This document shows, piece after piece, positions 1 through 5,199 of a DNA stretch of 5,199 bases (positions within the stretch are counted from its first letter, which is position 1; each line of letters begins with the position of its first letter). The notes under the pieces were generated by a model. It saw only the letters and a list, made by a program, of their open reading frames with translations. It was not told where the DNA came from and did no database searches. Position numbers and translations under genes: made by a program. Source of the DNA: Pseudomonadota bacterium (GTDB lineage Bacteria; Pseudomonadota; Gammaproteobacteria; JAKAQQ01). The DNA is taken from contig JAJZNM010000169.1 of assembly GCA_021852325.1 (NCBI GenBank), positions 1 through 5,199 of the forward strand, written 5' to 3'.

Positions 1-485
1 CACTTTCCCACGCCACCACGAAATCCCCCGCGGCATCCATCGCAACCGATGAAGCCCCCTGGGATCCAGTCGTATAGCTATTGACCAGGAAGCTGCTCCC
101 CAAGGGCGCGCCATCCGAGGCGTAACGCTCGGCATAGATGTCATACCCGCTCGTCGGTGAGGCCTGGCGGTAACTCTGCCACGCCACCACGAAATCCCCC
201 GCGGCATCCATCGCAACCGATGGGAACGTCTGGCTTCCGCCGGTGTAGGTGTTGACCAGGAAGTTGCTCCCGAGGGGTGCGCCATTCGAGGCATAACGCT
301 GGGCATAGATATCCCACCCGCTCCCGGTCCCGGCCTGGTTGTAACTCTGCCACGCCACCACGAAATCCCCCGTGGCATCCATCGCAACCGATGGATCTCC
401 CTGGAATCCGCTCGTATCGCTATTCACCTGGAAGGCGCTGCCCTCGGGGATCCCATCCGCCGCATAGCGCTCGGCATCGATCTCC
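1..485 (-). repeat. Tandem ~165-171 bp coding repeats, array A
   Basis: The conserved core cgaaatcccc (minus-strand reading GDF) recurs at 19, 190, 361 and 526, giving spacings of 171, 171 and 165 bp, all multiples of three. The copies closest to the left edge are the most alike. The copy next to the signal peptide (core at 526) is the most diverged and lacks the D-I-Y-A segment, as expected for a terminal cap. The array continues beyond the window. Confidence 0.9.
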
Positions 486-736
486 CTACGCTTGTTGATC
501 GGGCTGTATCCCTGCCAGACTACGACGAAATCCCCCTGGGCATCTGCGGCAACCTTGGGTACGCTTTGATTATAGGCGCTCAGTGCGGCCACCGTGATCG
601 GACTGCCGACGGGCGAACCCGGGGCCAGGACGGCCTGGGCCCGGGGCAGTGTGGCCAGGGCCAATGCCACGGCACAGGCCACAGAAGAAGAACACAGGAT
701 ATCTTGACGCCTGATCGCACGCGAATCGGGTTTCAT
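1..736 (-). CDS. Secreted tandem-repeat protein, N-terminal part (3' end outside window)
   Basis: The frame is open from the ATG at 736-734 to the left edge (245 codons), so the gene is partial at its 3' end. The N-terminus is a Sec signal peptide: a basic stretch (K2, R6, R9, R10), a hydrophobic core at about residues 13-30, and an AQA cleavage site at residues 33-35. A degenerate first repeat lacking the D-I-Y-A start follows. Next come two full copies and part of a third of a unit that begins D-I-Y-A-E/Q-R-Y-A, continues G-A-P-L-G-S-x-F-L-V-N and ends S-V-A-M-D-A-x-G-D-F-V-V-A-W. Successive GDFVVAW motifs are 55, 57 and 57 codons apart. The start is fixed by GGAGG five bases upstream and a promoter at 801-829. 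Similar aromatic, Asp/Gly-rich repeats occur in large exported bacterial proteins; a beta-propeller or beta-solenoid fold is my inference. Function is unknown. It is paralogous to the gene at 3915-5199 and divergent from uvrA. Confidence 0.88.
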   Translation of the reverse strand, partial: MKPDSRAIRRQDILCSSSVACAVALALATLPRAQAVLAPGSPVGSPITVAALSAYNQSVPKVAADAQGDFVVVWQGYSPINKRREIDAERYAADGIPEGSAFQVNSDTSGFQGDPSVAMDATGDFVVAWQSYNQAGTGSGWDIYAQRYASNGAPLGSNFLVNTYTGGSQTFPSVAMDAAGDFVVAWQSYRQASPTSGYDIYAERYASDGAPLGSSFLVNSYTTGSQGASSVAMDAAGDFVVAWES

Positions 737-740
737 GGAG

Positions 741-747
741 ACCTCCC
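741..747 (-). promoter_or_regulatory. Ribosome binding site of the minus-strand repeat gene
   Basis: On the minus strand GGGAGGT lies just upstream of the ATG at 736; the GGAGG core (746-742) is five bases from the start codon. This is a strong Shine-Dalgarno match. Together with the signal peptide that follows, it decides the start of the gene. Confidence 0.8.
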
Positions 748-800
748 GGTAGTCTTTAATTATGGACGTACGCTGGAATACCAAGGCTCTCTGGGATCGG

Positions 801-829
801 ATTCTGGACCCGGCCCCTGACGCTGTCAA
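801..829 (-). promoter_or_regulatory. Sigma70-type promoter for the repeat gene
   Basis: Reading the minus strand, a perfect -35 hexamer TTGACA (829-824) is followed after exactly 17 bases by CAGAAT (806-801), which matches four of six bases of TATAAT, including A2, A5 and T6. Transcription would start near 794, giving an untranslated leader of about 58 bases before the ATG at 736. No obvious operator palindrome overlaps it. The prediction rests on sequence match alone, but hexamers, spacing and position all agree. Confidence 0.65.
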
Positions 830-904
830 GTGATCTCCGCCTAAAGAATCGGTCGTCTCAAAACCCTGTCTTCCATGCGCCCTGATACCGGCTGATTCCC
901 TTCA

Positions 905-924
905 CCCCGGCCCAAAAGCCGGGG
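905..924 (+). other. GC-rich hairpin upstream of uvrA
   Basis: CCCCGGC (905-911) and GCCGGGG (918-924) form a perfect 7-bp stem around the six-base loop CCAAAA. No T tract follows on the plus strand, so it is not a standard intrinsic terminator. The right arm (CCGGGG, 919-924) could instead pair with CCCCGG at 944-949, so two mutually exclusive structures are possible. If uvrA transcription starts near 967, as the candidate -10 suggests, neither would be in the mRNA. The role is unknown. Confidence 0.4.
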
Positions 925-930
925 CTGGGG

Positions 931-960
931 TTCCCGTGCAAGACCCCGGTACAGTAAAAT
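931..960 (+). promoter_or_regulatory. Candidate uvrA promoter (weak -35)
   Basis: TAAAAT at 955-960 matches five of six bases of the sigma70 -10 box and lies 27 bases before the uvrA ATG. The best -35 at a permitted distance is TTCCCG (931-936, 18-base spacer), which matches only three of six. The promoter would therefore be weak or activator-dependent. I found no CTG-N10-CAG LexA-type box in 737-987. uvrA could also be transcribed from another start that I cannot recognise. Confidence 0.35.
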
Positions 961-987
961 GGGGGGTTCAACCGACCTGGAGCCCGG

Positions 988-3882
988 ATGGAAGCCATCC
1001 ACGTCCGAGGGGCCCGCACCCACAATCTCAAGAATGTCGATCTCGATCTCCCACGGGACCGGCTCGTCGTCATCACTGGACTCTCCGGCAGTGGAAAATC
1101 CTCCCTCGCCTTCGACACGATCTATGCCGAAGGCCAGCGCCGGTACGTCGAATCCCTCTCGGCTTATGCCCGCCAGTTCCTCTCGGTCATGGATAAACCC
1201 GATGTCGACTCGATCGAAGGCCTGTCACCCGCGATCTCCATCGAACAGAAATCCACTTCCCACAACCCCCGCTCGACCGTGGGCACCGTGACCGAGATCT
1301 ACGATTACCTGAGACTGCTTTTTGCACGTGCGGGCACCCCGCGTTGTCCGGATCATGGAACTGCACTCGATGCCCTCACGGTCTCCCAGATGGTCGATAC
1401 CATCCTCGCCCTGCCCGCCGAGCACCGTTACCTCCTCGTGACCCCGGTCGTCACGGACCGCAAAGGGGGCTACCTCGAACTTTTCAATACGCTCCGGGCT
1501 CGGGGCTTCGTGCGGATCCGTCTGGATGGGCAACTGATCGACCTCGATGCGGCTCCGCGCCTCAATGCCCGGCGCACCCACCGGATCGAAGTCGTGGTCG
1601 ACCGATTCCGTACCCGCCCGGACCTGGCTTCCCGTCTCGCCGAATCGATCGACACCGCGCTTGGCCTGGGCTCGGGGATCATCCGGATCGTGGATGGCGA
1701 CCACCCGGAGGCCGAAGTCCTCACGCTCTCGAGCCGTTATGCCTGCCCGGTCTGCGGCTACAGCCTGTCTGAGCTCGAGCCGCGCCTGTTTTCGTTCAAC
1801 AATCCGGCTGGCGCCTGCCCCGCCTGCGACGGGCTCGGCGTCCATGAATCGTTCGATGTGGACCGGATCGTGGCCCACCCGGAACTGAGCCTCGCGGGGG
1901 GCGCCATCCGCGGCTGGGACCGGCGCAATCCTTATTACTATGAACTGCTCGAGGGTCTGGCCCGCCATTACGGGTTCGATCTCGAAACCCCGTTTTGCGA
2001 ACTGCCGAAACGGATCCGTGACATCGTGCTGTCCGGGAGTGGAACCGAGAAGATCCGGTTTGCCCTTCGCTTTGGCGGGCGGCGGGAGCACCGGGAAAGC
2101 CGGTTCGAGGGCGTGATCCCGAATCTCGAACGCCGCTACCGCGAAACCGAATCCGACCTCCTGAAGCAGGAATGGTCCATGCTCCTGCGCATCCAGCCCT
2201 GTGAAACCTGCTCCGGGGCGCGCCTCAACCGGGCGGCGCGGCATGTCTATCTCGGGGAGCGGACACTGCCCGAGATCGTCTCCTGGCCGATCGACCAGAC
2301 TCTCCGCTTTTTCGAAACCCTGAAGCTCGAAGGCCGTCGCGCCGAGATCGCGGCACGCATCGTCAAGGAAATCGGTTCACGCCTGAGGTTCCTGTCCGAT
2401 GTGGGGTTGACTTATCTGAGTCTCGACCGCGCCACAGAAACCCTTTCGGGCGGTGAGGCACAACGCATCCGCCTGGCCAGCCAGATCGGCTCGGGACTCG
2501 TCGGGGTGCTCTATGTCTTGGACGAGCCTTCGATCGGACTCCACCCCCGCGACAACCGTAAGCTCCTCGATACGCTGCATCGCCTGCGCGACCTCGGCAA
2601 CACGGTTCTCGTGGTCGAACACGACGCCGAAACAATCCGGGCAGCCGATCATGTGGTCGACATGGGGCCGGGAGCCGGCATCCATGGTGGAGTCGTGGTC
2701 GCGTCGGGGAGCCCTGATACGATCATCCGCAACCCAAAATCGCTGACTGGTCAATACCTGTCCGGTGCCCGCTCGATTCCGGTTCCGCACACCCGGAAAT
2801 CACCGGACCCGGATCGGGCGCTCGTGCTCAAAGGCGCTACCGGCAACAATCTCCAGGGGATCGATGTGAGCTTCCCGCTCGGTCTCCTCATCTGCGTGAC
2901 CGGGGTGTCGGGATCCGGGAAATCCACCCTCGTGAACGACACGCTTTACCGGGCCGTCGCCCGTCACCTCGGACTCCTGTCCGAGTCACCTGCACCCTTT
3001 GTCGATCTCCGGGGACACGAGTCCATCGAGCGGGTCGTTGCGATCGACCAGAGTCCGATCGGCCGGACCCCGCGGTCAAATCCTGCCACCTACACGGGGC
3101 TCTTCACCCCGATCCGCGACCTCTTCGCGCAGACCCCGGAAGCCCGCGCGCGCGGCTATGCCCCCGGACGTTTCTCGTTCAACGTCCGGGGTGGGCGTTG
3201 CGAGGCCTGTGAGGGCGATGGCGTGATCCGTGTTGAAATGCACTTCATGCCGGATCTCTATGTGCCCTGCGAGCAATGCCATGGTGCCCGCTACAACCGG
3301 GAGACCCTCGAGATCCACTACAAGGGCAAAACGATCGCCGAAATCCTGGCGATGAGCGTGGAAGAGGCCGCCGGGTTCTTCAGCGCGATTCCTGCAGTTG
3401 CCCAGAAGCTTCGGACACTGCTTGAGGTCGGGATGGGTTATGCCGCACTCGGCCAAAACGCAACCACCCTTTCGGGTGGGGAAGCCCAGCGCATCAAGCT
3501 CGCCCGCGAACTCAGCAAACGCGAACTCGGTCGCACGCTCTACATCCTCGACGAACCGACGACCGGGCTCCATTTTGCCGACGTGGCAAAACTCCTCGAG
3601 GTCCTCTGCCGGCTGCGCGAGCACGGCAACACCGTGATCGTGATCGAACACAATCTCGATGTCGTGAAGACCGCGGACTGGATCATTGACCTCGGACCCG
3701 AAGGCGGTGGAGGCGGGGGACAGCTCATCGCCACCGGAACCCCAGAGGCATTGGCCGAGGATCCCCGCTCGTTCACCGGACAGTTCCTCCATCCCCTCCT
3801 GGGCGAGAGACCCCGTCAGCCGGCGCGAACGCGAAATCGCCCCCCCGCTCCGTCCCCGGCCCGGAAGCGGCAGAAAGGTTGA
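988..3882 (+). CDS. uvrA: UvrABC excinuclease subunit A (UvrA)
   Basis: UvrA is the ATP-dependent damage sensor of nucleotide excision repair. It acts in the cytoplasm as a dimer that scans DNA and loads UvrB, after which UvrC incises. The 964-aa frame is complete and carries two ABC-type ATPase modules. The first has Walker A GLSGSGKSS (31-39), signature LSGGEAQRIRLA (486-497) and Walker B LYVLDEPSIGLH (508-519). The second has Walker A GVSGSGKST (639-647), signature LSGGEAQRIKLA (828-839) and Walker B LYILDEPTTGLH (851-862). Zinc-binding cysteines are C253/C256/C277/C280 and C738/C741/C761/C764. The UvrB-binding region should span about 120-250 and the insertion domain about 287-400. The ATG at 988 has GGAG at 979-982, and the start aligns with that of E. 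coli UvrA (940 aa). The protein is about 24 residues longer because of an Arg/Pro-rich C-terminal tail (from ~939). No key residue appears to be missing. Confidence 0.98.
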   Translation: MEAIHVRGARTHNLKNVDLDLPRDRLVVITGLSGSGKSSLAFDTIYAEGQRRYVESLSAYARQFLSVMDKPDVDSIEGLSPAISIEQKSTSHNPRSTVGTVTEIYDYLRLLFARAGTPRCPDHGTALDALTVSQMVDTILALPAEHRYLLVTPVVTDRKGGYLELFNTLRARGFVRIRLDGQLIDLDAAPRLNARRTHRIEVVVDRFRTRPDLASRLAESIDTALGLGSGIIRIVDGDHPEAEVLTLSSRYACPVCGYSLSELEPRLFSFNNPAGACPACDGLGVHESFDVDRIVAHPELSLAGGAIRGWDRRNPYYYELLEGLARHYGFDLETPFCELPKRIRDIVLSGSGTEKIRFALRFGGRREHRESRFEGVIPNLERRYRETESDLLKQEWSMLLRIQPCETCSGARLNRAARHVYLGERTLPEIVSWPIDQTLRFFETLKLEGRRAEIAARIVKEIGSRLRFLSDVGLTYLSLDRATETLSGGEAQRIRLASQIGSGLVGVLYVLDEPSIGLHPRDNRKLLDTLHRLRDLGNTVLVVEHDAETIRAADHVVDMGPGAGIHGGVVVASGSPDTIIRNPKSLTGQYLSGARSIPVPHTRKSPDPDRALVLKGATGNNLQGIDVSFPLGLLICVTGVSGSGKSTLVNDTLYRAVARHLGLLSESPAPFVDLRGHESIERVVAIDQSPIGRTPRSNPATYTGLFTPIRDLFAQTPEARARGYAPGRFSFNVRGGRCEACEGDGVIRVEMHFMPDLYVPCEQCHGARYNRETLEIHYKGKTIAEILAMSVEEAAGFFSAIPAVAQKLRTLLEVGMGYAALGQNATTLSGGEAQRIKLARELSKRELGRTLYILDEPTTGLHFADVAKLLEVLCRLREHGNTVIVIEHNLDVVKTADWIIDLGPEGGGGGGQLIATGTPEALAEDPRSFTGQFLHPLLGERPRQPARTRNRPPAPSPARKRQKG

Positions 3883-3913
3883 TCCGCCTGTAGCATCCGG
3901 CCGGCGGACCGGC
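3883..3913. terminator. Possible bidirectional terminator between convergent genes
   Basis: The 32-bp gap between the uvrA stop and the stop of the convergent gene holds overlapping inverted repeats. TCCGCC (3883-3888) can pair with GGCGGA (3903-3908), and GCCGG (3900-3904) can pair with CCGGC (3909-3913) around the loop CGGA. The location suits a shared terminator. Neither strand shows a run of T after a stem, so intrinsic termination is doubtful and Rho-dependent termination is equally possible. Confidence 0.25.
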
Positions 3914-3914
3914 T

Positions 3915-5199
3915 TCAGGCCGCGCTTTTCCTTCCGAAGCGTCTCAGGAAGCTGAGACTGGCAAGTCCCAGAAGCTCGATCCAGCCAAAACCGCCCCCAC
4001 CCCCGCCACTGCTCCCGCCCGGCGGATTCGCCACCGCGACCGAACCCGTGAAGGCCGGCTCGCTGCTTCCCACCGCTGTCGCTGCGTAGGAGATCGTCCC
4101 CGGGGTATCCGGCGCCACGAGCCCCACGATGAGCGGTGGCGAATACTGCCCGGCCGCCACCACGCCTGCATAGGTGCAGGTGAAGCTCGTGGTCCGGCTC
4201 CCGGTGCAGCTCCAGTCGGGCCCTCCGGCCGGAAGGGCGGCCACATCCTGCCCCAGGGTCACCGTGATCGTCGGGTTCGAAACCCCTCCGATGAAGGAGT
4301 TGAGATAGGCATCCGTCGTCTCGAACGAGGGGGCCGTCCGGTTCACCACCTCGAAACTCACACTGAAGGGCGACCCCGGAGTGACCGTACTGTCGGAACT
4401 CACTCCCGTCACAGATACATCCGCACTCGCCGCATTCTCGCCCTGGTAGCGTTGGGCTCCAATGCCGGATTCGTAATAGTAAGTTCGAGTCGTGTAGTTG
4501 TAGTAACTCGAGTCTTGCTGCCAGGCCACCACGAAATCCCCGGTCGCATCCATGGCAACGCTTGCGCCCACAAAAAAGTTGGTGGGATACTGCTGAGGCT
4601 GTGATGTCGGGTTGACCAGAAACTCTGATCCGAGTGCGGCCCCACCCGCGCTGTAACGTTGGGCATAGACGTCTGCGTAGTTATCTGGTATCCCACTCTG
4701 CCCGTAACTCTTCCAGGCCACGACAAAGTCTCCCGTGGCGTCCATCGCAACCGCTGGGGCTATTTGGTTTGTGCTCGTATTCGTGTTGACCAGGAAGTTA
4801 CTTCCCAAGGGCGCGCCGTTCGAGGCATAACGCTCTGCGTAGATGTCTTCCCCGCCCTTCGGCGAGGTCTGACGTTCCCACGCCACCACGAAATCCCCCG
4901 CGGCATCCATCGCAACTGATGGATCTCCCTGGAATCCGCTCGTATAGCTATTGACCAGGAAGGCGCTCCCCAAGGGCGCGCCGTTCGAGGCGTAACGCTC
5001 GGCATAGACGTCATCCCCGCTCGTCGGCGAAGCCTGGTCGTAACTCTCCCACGCCACCACAAAGTCTCCCGTGGCGTCCATTGCAACCGCTGGTTGCTCC
5101 TGGTTCCCGCTCGTGTAGGTGTTGACCAGGAAGTTGCTCCCCAAGGGTACGCCGTTTGAGGCGTAACGCTCGGCATAGACGTCACGCCCGCTCGTCGGC
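3915..5199 (-). CDS. Surface tandem-repeat protein with GlyGly-CTERM-like tail, C-terminal part (5' end outside window)
   Basis: The frame is open from the right edge (first full codon at 5198) to the TGA at 3917-3915, giving 427 residues; the true start lies outside. Four copies of the same repeat as at 1-736 fill residues 1 to about 245. The last contains a Tyr-rich insertion (residues ~229-244) and is followed by a truncated A-Q-R-Y remnant. Residues ~257-391 look like an Ig-like or DUF11-like beta-sandwich: alternating hydrophobic strands, a P-G-S-P-F-S-V-S-F-E-V start, and two cysteines (331, 341) that could form a disulfide. The last ~33 residues are a Gly/Ser linker with six consecutive Gly, a short hydrophobic segment (W-I-E-L-L-G-L-A), then R-R and a basic end. 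This matches the GlyGly-CTERM plan, in which a substrate leaves by type II secretion and is cut by rhombosortase. It converges on uvrA. The repeat region's function is unknown. Confidence 0.88.
   Translation of the reverse strand, partial: PTSGRDVYAERYASNGVPLGSNFLVNTYTSGNQEQPAVAMDATGDFVVAWESYDQASPTSGDDVYAERYASNGAPLGSAFLVNSYTSGFQGDPSVAMDAAGDFVVAWERQTSPKGGEDIYAERYASNGAPLGSNFLVNTNTSTNQIAPAVAMDATGDFVVAWKSYGQSGIPDNYADVYAQRYSAGGAALGSEFLVNPTSQPQQYPTNFFVGASVAMDATGDFVVAWQQDSSYYNYTTRTYYYESGIGAQRYQGENAASADVSVTGVSSDSTVTPGSPFSVSFEVVNRTAPSFETTDAYLNSFIGGVSNPTITVTLGQDVAALPAGGPDWSCTGSRTTSFTCTYAGVVAAGQYSPPLIVGLVAPDTPGTISYAATAVGSSEPAFTGSVAVANPPGGSSGGGGGGFGWIELLGLASLSFLRRFGRKSAA
4441..5199 (-). repeat. Tandem ~165-192 bp coding repeats, array B
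   Basis: The core that encodes GDFVVAW recurs at 4532, 4724, 4889 and 5060, with spacings of 192, 165 and 171 bp, all multiples of three. The last unit is lengthened by a longer linker before its VAMDA segment; a Tyr-rich insertion follows its GDFVVAW core. Two sub-types of the core alternate: caaagtctcccgtggcgtcc at 4724 and 5060, and cgaaatcccccgcggcatcc at 4889. The second is the version found in array A at 19 and 190. The array continues off the right edge. Confidence 0.9.

Noticed and set aside
1..530. CRISPR-like periodic repeats
   Set aside because: The period is 165-171 bp, always a multiple of three, and the whole unit is conserved at protein level in one frame. These are coding repeats without spacers.
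277..820. Plus-strand open frames at 277-498 and 566-820
   Set aside because: They run against the strongly patterned minus-strand repeat gene and its promoter. Their translations are Arg/Pro/Gly-rich with no domain.
841..1118. Short minus-strand open frames across the uvrA start
   Set aside because: They overlap the uvrA 5' end and upstream region and have no motif or convincing start signal. The real minus-strand start nearby is at 736.
1225..2244. Long minus-strand open frame (339 codons) opposite uvrA
   Set aside because: It lies fully inside the conserved UvrA coding region, in an antisense frame of GC-rich DNA. The translation is low-complexity with no recognisable motif, and no ribosome binding site stands out.
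3076..3792. Minus-strand open frame (238 codons) opposite the second ATPase half of uvrA
   Set aside because: It is an antisense shadow of conserved UvrA motifs, including the Walker B and zinc-finger regions, with no protein family signal of its own.
5142..5144. TTG at 5144 as the start of the right-hand repeat gene
   Set aside because: The same frame continues upstream to the window edge with perfect repeat consensus (D-V-Y-A-E-R-Y). There is no signal peptide or ribosome binding site at the TTG, so it is an internal Leu codon.
1..5199. One repeat gene interrupted by insertion of uvrA
   Set aside because: Read along the minus strand, the right-hand gene finishes with a proper C-terminal tail and stop before uvrA. 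The left-hand gene begins afterwards with its own promoter and signal peptide. They are two complete tandem paralogues, not two halves.
1..5199. A small circular molecule with matching ends
   Set aside because: The terminal 329 bases match only about 85%. Joining the ends directly breaks the reading frame of the repeat gene, and a ~5 kb plasmid carrying uvrA is implausible.

Overview
The window reads as chromosomal DNA of a GC-rich proteobacterium, most likely a gammaproteobacterium. Two observations support this. The complete UvrA encoded here follows the E. coli protein almost segment by segment. One neighbouring surface protein ends in a GlyGly-CTERM-like tail (Gly run, short hydrophobic segment, Arg pair), a sorting signal known mainly from gammaproteobacteria that carry rhombosortase and type II secretion. 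Genus and species cannot be told from the sequence.

Layout, left to right. Positions 1-736, minus strand: the 5' part of a secreted protein, with a clear promoter, ribosome binding site, signal peptide and the first copies of a ~55-57-residue tandem repeat. It runs off the left edge. Positions 737-987: a divergent intergenic region with a strong sigma70-type promoter for the minus-strand gene, a weaker candidate promoter for uvrA and a GC-rich hairpin. Positions 988-3882, plus strand: complete uvrA (964 aa). Positions 3883-3914: a 32-bp convergent gap with overlapping inverted repeats. Positions 3915-5199, minus strand: the 3' part of a second protein of the same repeat family, with four repeats, a beta-sandwich-like domain and the GlyGly-CTERM-like tail. 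Its 5' end lies beyond the right edge.

The two repeat proteins are paralogues in tandem orientation, with uvrA between them on the opposite strand. The first 329 bases align without gaps to the last 329 bases (offset 4870) at about 85% identity by hand count. The genes are therefore partly homogenised, and uvrA sits between direct repeats. No functional link between the DNA repair gene and the surface proteins is evident; the proximity looks incidental. The main points of interest are the repeat family, its apparent gene conversion, the sorting tail, and the recombination hazard to uvrA. I found no RNA genes, CRISPR array or transposase.
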